Source: Flavobacteriales bacterium | Lineage (GTDB): Bacteria; Bacteroidota; Bacteroidia; Flavobacteriales; Flavobacteriaceae | Reading direction: 5' to 3' | Length of the DNA stretch: 14,872 nt | Assembly (NCBI GenBank): GCA_002747735.1 | Contig: PDQE01000040.1 | Location: forward strand, 1-14,872 | Translations under genes and position numbers: made by a program | The notes under the pieces: generated by a model | The model's database searches: none | What the model saw: only the letters and a program-made list of their open reading frames with translations | Told to the model about the DNA's origin: nothing | Shown: positions 7,674 through 14,872 of the stretch, one piece after another | Numbering within the stretch: the first letter of the stretch is position 1 | Layout of the letters: each line of letters begins with the position of its first letter

Positions 7674-8708
7674 CCTACACCTAAAAGGCCTCGAAACCTC
7701 CTAAATTTAAAAGGTATAGTAAAAATAGCAGACATAGAACTTCCGGATTTTCCTTTACTCCTTGCTCCCATGGAGGACGTAAGCGATCCTCCGTTTCGTG
7801 CTTTGTGTAAAGAACAAGGTGCAGATGTGGTCTATACGGAATTTATCTCCAGCGAAGGCCTTATCAGAGATGCTGCTAAAAGTGTGATGAAATTAGATAT
7901 TTATGAGAAAGAACGACCGGTGGGCATACAGGTTTTTGGGGCCAATTTAGACAGTATGTTGCAAACTGTGGACATTGTAGAGGCTACCAATCCAGATATC
8001 ATTGATATCAATTTTGGCTGTCCGGTTAAAAAAGTGGTCTGCAAAGGTGCCGGAGCCGGTATTCTAAAAGATATTGACAAAATGGTAATGCTTACCCGAG
8101 AGATGGTAAAACGTACCAAGCTGCCTATAACCGTAAAAACGCGACTGGGTTGGGACTATAATTCCATAAAAATAGTAGAAGTTGCCGAAAGACTGCAAGA
8201 CGTGGGTTGCCAAGCTATTTCCGTTCACGGTAGAACCCGTACCCAAATGTACAAAGGGGATGCCGACTGGAAACCCATAGCCGAAGTAAAGAATAACCCG
8301 AGAATGCATATTCCCGTTTTTGGTAACGGTGATGTGAACACCCCTGAAAGAGCTATGGAAATGCGAGATAGCTATGGGTTGGACGGAGCCATGATTGGCC
8401 GGGCTTGTATAGGCTATCCATGGTTTTTTAAGGAAGTAAAACATTTTTTTAAAACCGGAAAGCATTTGCCGCCACCTACTATAACCGAAAGGGTAGATAT
8501 AGCAAAAAGGCACCTGCAAATGGCTATTGACTGGAAAGGCGAACGTCAAGGCGTTTTGGAGACACGCAGACATTATACCAATTATTTTAAAGGCATTCCA
8601 CATTTTAAACAATACCGTTTAAAAATGGTTACCACAGATGAACCCGCAACACTTTACAAGATTTTTGATGAGGTAATAAAGGAATTTGGTGATTATCAGT
8701 TTGTTTAG
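7671..8708 (+). CDS. dusB: tRNA-dihydrouridine synthase (DusB type), start codon uncertain
   Basis: This is an FMN-dependent enzyme that reduces uridine to dihydrouridine in tRNA D-loops, in the cytoplasm. The TIM-barrel motifs are all present: LLLAPMEDVSDPPFR, ADVVYTEFIS, FGANLDSM, DINFGCPVKKVVCKGAGAG with catalytic Cys117 (numbered from TTG 7671), VKTRLGWD, VHGRTRTQMYKGDADW, FGNGDVNTPERAMEM and DGAMIGRACIGYPWFF. The C-terminal helical part contains RRHYTNYFKGIPHFKQYR, usual in Bacteroidota DusB. Family members typically begin MVKI.NIELP. Here the same segment reads GIVKIADIELP with ATA (7716-7718) at the initiator position. The only other standard starts are TTG 7671, which overlaps the predicted promoter, and ATG 7770, which is inside the conserved APMED motif and therefore too late. 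The coordinates use the outer TTG; 7716 is biologically more likely. The gene is convergent with the DUF2194 gene, with only 9 bp between stops. Confidence 0.9.
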   Translation: MPTPKRPRNLLNLKGIVKIADIELPDFPLLLAPMEDVSDPPFRALCKEQGADVVYTEFISSEGLIRDAAKSVMKLDIYEKERPVGIQVFGANLDSMLQTVDIVEATNPDIIDINFGCPVKKVVCKGAGAGILKDIDKMVMLTREMVKRTKLPITVKTRLGWDYNSIKIVEVAERLQDVGCQAISVHGRTRTQMYKGDADWKPIAEVKNNPRMHIPVFGNGDVNTPERAMEMRDSYGLDGAMIGRACIGYPWFFKEVKHFFKTGKHLPPPTITERVDIAKRHLQMAIDWKGERQGVLETRRHYTNYFKGIPHFKQYRLKMVTTDEPATLYKIFDEVIKEFGDYQFV

Positions 8709-8717
8709 AAAAGTCAT

Positions 8718-11700
8718 TTACTTGAGAATGTACTTTAAGCCAAACCGAATAGAATTAGAATAAGCCTTTTCCTGAGTTGATAATTCACCGGAAGTGGTAA
8801 ATTCCATAAAATCAGTAATTTTTACACTGGCAGAACCCTTAAGGCGGTTAAAATCTCCCAAACCCTCATCTTTAAAGGTAGAACCTTCTATGCTAATTTT
8901 AAACTTGCTCTTTTCTTTTCCGTATTTTAAACCTATACCGCCGCCGCCAAAAACGCGTTCTTTTACTACAAAATATGGATAATCTTTTACTTCATCAGAG
9001 TTGCTTTTTGAAAAATAACCTTCTACAAAAGGTAATACCTTAAACTTTTTGTCTTTTCCGCTGTCTAAAATTATTTTACCGGTTATAGAGCCTTCAACAA
9101 TTTCATCAGAATTGTAATTACCTTCAGCATAAAGATTGGTTCTAACAGCATTTTTTATTTGGTCTTCCCTGTAAACCGAAAGCTGAGAACGGTAAATTTT
9201 CTTTTCATATGCAGGGCCGGTTTTTACCGGAGCTACTGTAAGCGAAGTAGAGGTAAAATTCTTTTTTTTGGACAGTGAAGCTCCAACGCCTCCCTGATAA
9301 TATAAGGTTCTTTCTTTGTCCATCTCAACTCTTGCTCTGGTAAAATACTGTATTTTATTCTCTTCTATGGGTTTTTTAAATTCATATTCCAGACCTACAA
9401 GTGTTTTATCCACATTATCTGGTAAATTTTTATTCACATAAGCATTTGCATAATAATTAGAATGTGTAACAGATATATTATGGATGTTTTTATTTTTATC
9501 TCTCAGAGCATAAGATAATTTATTTTCAAAATAGGTAGAATTATTATTATCCCCTACCATTTCCGATTTTCCCTCAATGATATCGCCTTCTGCCAACCTA
9601 ATATTTTTTACAATCTGTTTTTTAACGCTTTCTTCAAACAGTTCATCATATTCTGCAATTAAGTCTTTTTGAACTTTTGGCTTAACGTATAACACAGTTT
9701 TATTCAATTGCGATTTTAAAGTGTCTTTTTCTACACTTTCCGGAAGGCTCGTAGCTAAAATCCACGCTTCTTTTATATCCTTTTTGCCCAATAATACACT
9801 ACTCATAAAGGCTTTTGCTTTGTAATCATCCGGATTTTTGTCAATATGTTTACCATATACTGTTTCCAATGTTTCATAGTCTTTAATTTCTGCAAGCCAA
9901 TACATTTTATTTACAAAGTCTATTTTATTGCTGTATTTAGACCAGTCATACGCTTTTTTAAAGCGATTGTTATTGGCATATAGCCAGGAAATCTCAGTTG
10001 CCAAATCCCAAATATCAGGGCTTTCACCAGGTACTAAAGCATTTAACATTCTTAAAGCTTCTTTAGGTTTATTATTGATTAAAAAGCCTAAATAATTGGT
10101 GTAATTTTTTCTATTTGGGTATTTTTTATATAATTTTTTGAGTACTCTATATATTTTCTCTTTATTTTCTCTGGTATTATAAGCATTGTAATAAGCCGTT
10201 AAAAGGGCTTCGTCCTCAGATTCTTCTATTTGACGTTCCATCCATTTTTTACTTTCTCTTTCTGAGAAATAACCGTATTTTTTACTCAATTTCCGCGTGT
10301 ATTTTAAAGTAGCTAACTTATCCGATTTGTAAAAAACAGAGTCTAACAGATGCCATGCCCTGTCTTCTTTAGACTGCCATGACATAAGTTGGTAATATCT
10401 ATTATACAGCACGGTGTCTAATTTCTTGTTGTCCAGAATTTTATCATGTAACATTTTTGTTGCTTTCCTCACTTGATTGGTTTGCAGGTAATAATCTACC
10501 CACGCCCTGTAATCTGCATTATCAGAAGGTTTTACGGGATGATATGATTCTGTATCTGTTCTACCGGATTGCTCTAATAATTTGGTAAGCAGTTGTTTAT
10601 GGTTATTAAAGTTATTTTGTTTTACAGTTTTAGTTTTTGTTACTTTTTCTAATGAATTGATTGTTAATGAGGGGGTTAGTGTTTTTACCGAAACTAAAAA
10701 TCCGTTTAGAAAAGGGGTTTTATAAAAAGATACGGATTGTGGTGTTAAATTTTTCTCTATTTCTGCCATATTATCCTCTGACACATAAACAAACCAGAAA
10801 TATGGTTCACCTTTTTCAGAATCAGGACTATATACTGTGTGAGAATTATTTTCTGTTGTATAGTAATAATTAGTGTTTCGCCATTTCTCTGTGGTTGCTC
10901 CACCTTTTGCAACACTTACAAACCGTGTGAGCGGAAATAACGATTTTATTTCTTTTAAGTAATCAGAAAATTCCCATAACATTCCTTTTTTACCATTATT
11001 TCCTTTATGCCAACCCAATGCGTATTGATTTCTCAATTTAAAATGTCCGGCCGTTTCATTTGCGTTATCCGGAATTTGAAAGACATCATCAGGATGAATA
11101 AAATGTGTCCAAATACCAGTATATAAATAGAGTGATTGTTGACTATACTGTTCACGGTCATCTAACAAATAGCCGCTGGTAATACGCGGATAGTCAAATA
11201 CATTTTTATTCCAGGGATCCGGGTCAAATTCTCTATTGCATCCATTATTTAGATTTAAAAGATACAGGCTGCTCATATACTTTATTAAGGGCATAACACC
11301 ATATAATTGGCTCATGCCAACACTATCTATCAAATTAGTAGGCGGAACATAAGATGCAGGAAGCGACCCCATACCTACTATTCTCCATTTTTTTTGTGCG
11401 GCTTTCATAGCCAGTTGCATATATTCTTTATTGGGCCAATCAGATTCTAGCAAAGAAACATGGTTATATCCATGAAAGCCCATCTCATGATTATTTTTTA
11501 TGATTTGTTGCGAAATCCAATCACTGGTAATAATGCTGTTGCCATCAATAATAGTTTTATTGGCATCCCATTGGTCAAAAAGAAACGGTGGGGTGGTTAT
11601 TCCATTATAATCAAAAGCCGGAAATGCAGTGTAGATAATGTCTAATGAGTCAGCGAGTTTTAACATATCGGGCAGCCAAACATCTTTAACAAACTGCCCA

Positions 11701-12542
11701 ATGGTTAAGCCAAATTCAGAGGCAACAGGCTCTATTTTACTATCGTAAACCGGTGAGGGAAAATCGTCTATAAAAATGGTACTTACATTGGCTATAGGAT
11801 AAGGAATACCCTCCAGTCCGGTCAAGATTGCAGAAAACAGAATACCCCGGTCTTCTTTTTTCCATCCCATATTGGTATTAAAACAAATAACCCGGCCATT
11901 GCCTATTTTATTGCTTAAAATAACCGGATAATCATGATTATTAATGGCTGAAGCAAAAATTTCAATGTCATCTTTAAAATTTGCCCTTTCAAAACCGGCA
12001 TCTATAAAATCAGAATAGATGGCTTTGCCTTTCAGATTAGGTAAATAATCGGTAGTAAAGAAAATGCCTCGAGACAAAGTGTCTAATTTATAATCGTCTT
12101 TTTCTTTTAATCCCCAAAAAGACTGCATTCTATTGTCAAAATTAAAATTAGGCAACAGTAAGGTGCCGCCATTAGAAACAAACTCCAATAGCGAAAATAT
12201 GCTACTATCACTAAGTTTCTGGGAATTTTGAACCGTTAGCACACGAGTTGTAGGCGTGGTTTGAGGATTGTTATTCCATTCTTTGAGCGGTATATTACGG
12301 AAAGGTAATTTAGTATAATCACAAACTTTTTCAAGATGTCCGGCAAAAGATTCACTAAAAGAGTCTTCGGAATCTAAGATGTTTTCAACCAAAATATAAT
12401 CTGTAGCTAACACAGGTTGTGGTTTTATCTCTTTTGTTGTAGCTTGGTTTTTGCCGGGTTCTCTAAAAAAGAAAAATGCAATAACTACTGCCATAAGCAC
12501 TACAGAGAGTAATAATCTTATATTGTTATTCTTTTGATTCAT
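8718..12542 (-). CDS. DUF2194-TPR-outer-membrane barrel fusion, putative exopolysaccharide modification and export protein
   Basis: A 1274-residue protein. Residues 8-27 form one hydrophobic helix (anchor or uncleaved signal). Residues about 45-250 look like a Rossmann/GATase-like fold, with a glycine turn at SNGGTLLLPN and SNKIGNGRVI. Residues about 250-540 match DUF2194, related to CE4 polysaccharide deacetylases: STIFIDDFPSP (Asp259, Asp260), GFHGYNHVS (His357 and His361, the HxxxH metal pair) and GIWTHFIHPDD (His480, His483). Residues about 640-985 are helical and Lys-rich with TPR-like spacing. From about 1000 to the end, alternating hydrophobic strands with Gly and aromatic residues, ending IRFGLKYILK, suggest an outer-membrane beta-barrel. 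PelA carries a DUF2194-type deacetylase, while PelB and PgaA combine TPRs with a barrel; this protein joins both. I infer periplasmic deacetylation coupled to export. It lies 37 bp after the polytopic membrane protein gene, in one operon. Confidence 0.72.
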   Translation of the reverse strand: MNQKNNNIRLLLSVVLMAVVIAFFFFREPGKNQATTKEIKPQPVLATDYILVENILDSEDSFSESFAGHLEKVCDYTKLPFRNIPLKEWNNNPQTTPTTRVLTVQNSQKLSDSSIFSLLEFVSNGGTLLLPNFNFDNRMQSFWGLKEKDDYKLDTLSRGIFFTTDYLPNLKGKAIYSDFIDAGFERANFKDDIEIFASAINNHDYPVILSNKIGNGRVICFNTNMGWKKEDRGILFSAILTGLEGIPYPIANVSTIFIDDFPSPVYDSKIEPVASEFGLTIGQFVKDVWLPDMLKLADSLDIIYTAFPAFDYNGITTPPFLFDQWDANKTIIDGNSIITSDWISQQIIKNNHEMGFHGYNHVSLLESDWPNKEYMQLAMKAAQKKWRIVGMGSLPASYVPPTNLIDSVGMSQLYGVMPLIKYMSSLYLLNLNNGCNREFDPDPWNKNVFDYPRITSGYLLDDREQYSQQSLYLYTGIWTHFIHPDDVFQIPDNANETAGHFKLRNQYALGWHKGNNGKKGMLWEFSDYLKEIKSLFPLTRFVSVAKGGATTEKWRNTNYYYTTENNSHTVYSPDSEKGEPYFWFVYVSEDNMAEIEKNLTPQSVSFYKTPFLNGFLVSVKTLTPSLTINSLEKVTKTKTVKQNNFNNHKQLLTKLLEQSGRTDTESYHPVKPSDNADYRAWVDYYLQTNQVRKATKMLHDKILDNKKLDTVLYNRYYQLMSWQSKEDRAWHLLDSVFYKSDKLATLKYTRKLSKKYGYFSERESKKWMERQIEESEDEALLTAYYNAYNTRENKEKIYRVLKKLYKKYPNRKNYTNYLGFLINNKPKEALRMLNALVPGESPDIWDLATEISWLYANNNRFKKAYDWSKYSNKIDFVNKMYWLAEIKDYETLETVYGKHIDKNPDDYKAKAFMSSVLLGKKDIKEAWILATSLPESVEKDTLKSQLNKTVLYVKPKVQKDLIAEYDELFEESVKKQIVKNIRLAEGDIIEGKSEMVGDNNNSTYFENKLSYALRDKNKNIHNISVTHSNYYANAYVNKNLPDNVDKTLVGLEYEFKKPIEENKIQYFTRARVEMDKERTLYYQGGVGASLSKKKNFTSTSLTVAPVKTGPAYEKKIYRSQLSVYREDQIKNAVRTNLYAEGNYNSDEIVEGSITGKIILDSGKDKKFKVLPFVEGYFSKSNSDEVKDYPYFVVKERVFGGGGIGLKYGKEKSKFKISIEGSTFKDEGLGDFNRLKGSASVKITDFMEFTTSGELSTQEKAYSNSIRFGLKYILK

Positions 12543-12579
12543 GTTTTTTAGTTAAAACCTTTTTATTGGCTCTTATTTT

Positions 12580-14568
12580 TTAAAAAATTATCTCTTCAAT
12601 TTTACTCTCGTCAGGTTGATTGATAATTTCATATACTTTTAGTGTTTCATTTTCTATAATTAGTTCTATTTTTCTGCCTCTTTGCTTTAATATATCTAGC
12701 GTCTTATAAACCGCAGACATGTCTCTTCTAAATTGGCTCTCATTATCACTAATTTTATCTGTATCGTGAATAAACACAAATACACTTTTGCTTAATAAGG
12801 CATTGGGGTTTTCCTTAAAGAATTTTTTGTCTTCCAAATGCCCAAAATAAATGCTATCTTTTTGTAAATATTTATTCATAAAGTAGTCATAAGTAATGGC
12901 AAAGTGCATGCCTTTACTTATTATATTACTTTGGTAATTATTGACTACAGAATAGGAAAAAGGCAAATAGTCTTTACCAATCTTATGATAAGCTTCTAAT
13001 ACAGTTTTTGAGTGTTTATTACTTGGGTGGTCTGATTGTTTGAAAAATATTTTATCGCCAAAAAACATAAAAATAACCACCACCACTATGAAAATTATTG
13101 ATATGCCAAACCCGTATTTTGATTTTTTAAATCGGATATTGTATTTAAAAATGTTGACAATTAACGTATAAATAAGCCCCACCGTAATACCTAAGACTAT
13201 AGGCACGTACAGTACCAAGGCCAGATTTAATAAATCTTGGTCTATCCAAAAAATATTTAAAGACTTTAACAGGAGAATTATTACAAAATAGAAATTAAAC
13301 AAAAGGGCATTCTTCCAGAATTTGACATCTCGTTTTATCAATACCGAGATTATTACAAGGAATATGTTTAAAAAGGAAAGGTAAAGATATACTTGTAAAA
13401 GTTCCGTAAACGGCAATATATGAGACGGTAAGTAGGTATAAACATTGCTGGTAAGCAAATTAGACATTATAAATCCTTCAAAGCTCAACCCTCTGTAATA
13501 CGCCATACTGCCATATAAAGAAAATACTATGATAACAGCTAATAAATAAGCACCAAAGGTTAGGTAATAATATTTATAATATTTAGCATCATAAAAAAAG
13601 AATGCCAGTATAAGAAACGGCGGTAAAAGAATAAGTAATGTAAATAGGTCAATTAACCCAATAGCCAGTAAAATAACTATAACAAAAGTGATGTATCTTT
13701 TTAAGTTGGTACTCAGCAGTTTTGGCTTAACCGCTAAAATCATTATTACCAGAGCCAAAAACATAGCCAAAAAGACCGGATTTTGTTGCGTAATAGCATT
13801 ATGACTTATAGGAATCACTAACGGTGAAACAGCAAATAACAGGGTAGTAAAGGTGGGAGCTACAATTTGGGACTTGGTTATTTTTCCAATAAACCAAAAC
13901 AATATAAAAACCGATAAAAAAGCCTGCACAAAACCAAAAGATTGTAAAGCCATTTCAGGGCTTATTCCGGTTAGTTTACTGTAAATGTTTATAAGGGCAA
14001 ATCCGCCGGACATGGTTAAATCCTGTGGAAACCATTTCTGATCAGAAAATGATTTTACTTTTTCTAAATCAGCTGCCCACCTGCTGGTAAATAGATAAGA
14101 ATCATATTGATATAAGATATAACGCGAAACTATCATTATTATAGCAATAGCCATAATAATCCAAAAAGTAAAAACACCCTTTTTATTTTCTTTTTTAGAA
14201 CTGTTTTTATGAAAAGACGTTACTTTTTTTTCCTGTTCCCTGTTTCTAATAGAAAAAATAAGAATGGACTTTATTTTTAATTTTACGTCGTCTATAGCAG
14301 ATTTAAAGCTTTTAATTTCAAAAAAATTAATGAGCATAAATATGAAAAGCGTAAGGTAAAAACCCATTAAATCATAAGCCCCTAACTGTATTGTAAAAAA
14401 CATTAAAATAAGGACTATACCTGTGTATTTTACAAATTGTAGTACAATATTATTAAGGAAGTCTTTTGGGTAATGATAATTTAAGACCTTCTTAAAAATA
14501 AAGTATATGAAAAATCCAAAAAGGACTATTCTTAATAGTCCAACAAAAATTGGGTCTATGAGCCACAT
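12580..14568 (-). CDS. Polytopic membrane protein, GT-C glycosyltransferase-like, in the DUF2194 operon
   Basis: This 662-residue protein starts at ATG 14568 (MWLIDPIFVGLL). Residues 5-85 hold about three membrane helices. Residues about 95-130 form a strongly basic cytoplasmic loop. A second bundle of about 9-10 helices runs from 132 to about 503. Residues 505-662 are a soluble domain with predicted strands (SVFVFIHDTD, RKIELIIENETLKVYEII). The loop after the first helix of the second bundle reads YQYDSYLFTSRWAADLEKV, with Asp156 and Asp167. This resembles the acidic motif in the first extracytosolic loop of GT-C enzymes, which use lipid-linked sugars. SGGFALINIYSKLTGISPE follows, as in many of those proteins. 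It may polymerise or transfer sugar units for the polymer handled by the DUF2194 protein downstream. This is inference from topology and neighbourhood; I do not recognise a named family. A weak -7-like site (TAGGTTTA, minus strand, 14590-14597) precedes it. Confidence 0.65.
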   Translation of the reverse strand: MWLIDPIFVGLLRIVLFGFFIYFIFKKVLNYHYPKDFLNNIVLQFVKYTGIVLILMFFTIQLGAYDLMGFYLTLFIFMLINFFEIKSFKSAIDDVKLKIKSILIFSIRNREQEKKVTSFHKNSSKKENKKGVFTFWIIMAIAIIMIVSRYILYQYDSYLFTSRWAADLEKVKSFSDQKWFPQDLTMSGGFALINIYSKLTGISPEMALQSFGFVQAFLSVFILFWFIGKITKSQIVAPTFTTLLFAVSPLVIPISHNAITQQNPVFLAMFLALVIMILAVKPKLLSTNLKRYITFVIVILLAIGLIDLFTLLILLPPFLILAFFFYDAKYYKYYYLTFGAYLLAVIIVFSLYGSMAYYRGLSFEGFIMSNLLTSNVYTYLPSHILPFTELLQVYLYLSFLNIFLVIISVLIKRDVKFWKNALLFNFYFVIILLLKSLNIFWIDQDLLNLALVLYVPIVLGITVGLIYTLIVNIFKYNIRFKKSKYGFGISIIFIVVVVIFMFFGDKIFFKQSDHPSNKHSKTVLEAYHKIGKDYLPFSYSVVNNYQSNIISKGMHFAITYDYFMNKYLQKDSIYFGHLEDKKFFKENPNALLSKSVFVFIHDTDKISDNESQFRRDMSAVYKTLDILKQRGRKIELIIENETLKVYEIINQPDESKIEEIIF

Positions 14569-14728
14569 ATAGTTACGTTTGTTAACGCATAAACCTACTC
14601 ACCCTATTTAATCAGGATTAATAAAGATTAAATTAGAAATTGGTTTAGCGACTTATCCTTTCCTATTATTAACAACTAAATGTTAAAATTTCCTACTTCA
14701 TTTATTAATAAAATGGTTAATAAAATAA
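14569..14728 (-). other. AT-rich gap upstream of the membrane protein gene
   Basis: This 160-bp gap between two minus-strand genes holds two copies of TTAATAAAAT (14705-14714 and 14717-14726), 12 bp apart, and a near -7 element, TAGGTTTA (minus strand, 14590-14597). The downstream gene could thus have its own promoter or be read through from the partial gene beyond. There is no clear terminator. Confidence 0.35.
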
Positions 14729-14872
14729 TTAATATTTAGGCACATTTTGAAGTTCTATTTCTCCTACAAAATAGTCATGGCCTGTTTTTTGCAATTGTTT
14801 TTTTACCTTTTTATACAGTTTTATGTTATTAGCATATTCTATAAGAATAAAATTTATATTATAGTCTTTTGA
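14729..14872 (-). CDS. C-terminal 47 residues of an unidentified protein
   Basis: Reading leftwards from the window edge, one frame stays open for 47 codons to a TAA at 14729-14731. It reads SKDYNINFILIEYANNIKLY and ends DYFVGEIELQNVPKY. The composition (Lys/Asn-rich, alternating strand-helix-strand) looks like a folded alpha/beta domain rather than chance translation. The other two frames on this strand contain early stops. It is the next gene upstream of the GT-C-like protein, in the same orientation. In a Pel-like locus it could be a cytoplasmic component, but the fragment is too short to identify and I assign no function. Confidence 0.5.
   Translation of the reverse strand, partial: SKDYNINFILIEYANNIKLYKKVKKQLQKTGHDYFVGEIELQNVPKY

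Noticed and set aside
8064..8612. Long minus-strand ORF inside dusB
   Set aside because: It is the antisense of a gene with complete Dus motifs on the plus strand, with no recognisable domains of its own.
14705..14726. Two TTAATAAAAT copies as an iteron or start of a repeat array
   Set aside because: There are only two copies, entirely AT-biased, and no replication gene nearby.
1..14872. CRISPR array, insertion sequence, tRNA or rRNA gene
   Set aside because: No regularly spaced repeats, transposase motifs with terminal repeats, or tRNA/rRNA-like segments were seen on either strand by eye.

Overview
The window is AT-rich, with short intergenic gaps, few Shine-Dalgarno sites, and several matches to the Bacteroidota promoter -7 element (TAnnTTTG). 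Protein sequences match flavobacterial families: a secreted ankyrin protein, DUF2271, a PepSY-flavodoxin reductase, CvpA, a TolB-like lipoprotein, an M28 peptidase with PDZ, DusB and DUF2194. A member of Flavobacteriia/Flavobacteriales is the most likely source. This is judged from recalled family sequences, not from a search.

Layout. (1) 1-4401, plus strand: a secreted ankyrin-repeat protein whose start lies before the window, a small exported DUF2271 protein with a candidate ApbE flavinylation motif, and a PepSY-flavodoxin-FAD/NAD(P)H reductase. Together they look like a trans-membrane electron-transfer module, but the reductase is split by a frameshift with an apparent internal deletion. 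(2) 4379-4806, minus strand: cvpA, overlapping the reductase tail to tail and also split by a frameshift and missing an internal segment. (3) 5007-7404: a divergent pair, a TolB-like beta-propeller lipoprotein (minus) and a secreted M28 zinc peptidase with a C-terminal PDZ domain (plus). (4) 7405-7715: a non-coding stretch with inverted repeats, a small hairpin and a perfect -7 element. (5) 7671-8708, plus: a tRNA-dihydrouridine synthase in which the position of the usual initiator Met is ATA. (6) 8718-14872, minus: the last part of an operon. From upstream to downstream it holds the tail of an unidentified protein, a polytopic membrane protein (GT-C-like), and a 1274-residue protein that joins a membrane anchor, a DUF2194 (PelA-type deacetylase-like) region, an alpha-solenoid/TPR region and a C-terminal outer-membrane beta-barrel.

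Most interesting points. The 1274-residue protein combines in one chain the periplasmic modification and outer-membrane export functions that Pel/PNAG-type exopolysaccharide systems divide between PelA/PgaB and PelB/PgaA, so region 6 may be an undescribed Pel-like polysaccharide secretion locus. Region 1 may be a flavin-based extracytosolic redox module. Three separate lesions (reductase, cvpA, dusB start codon) in otherwise well-conserved genes within 5.5 kb point either to local gene decay or to sequence/assembly errors.
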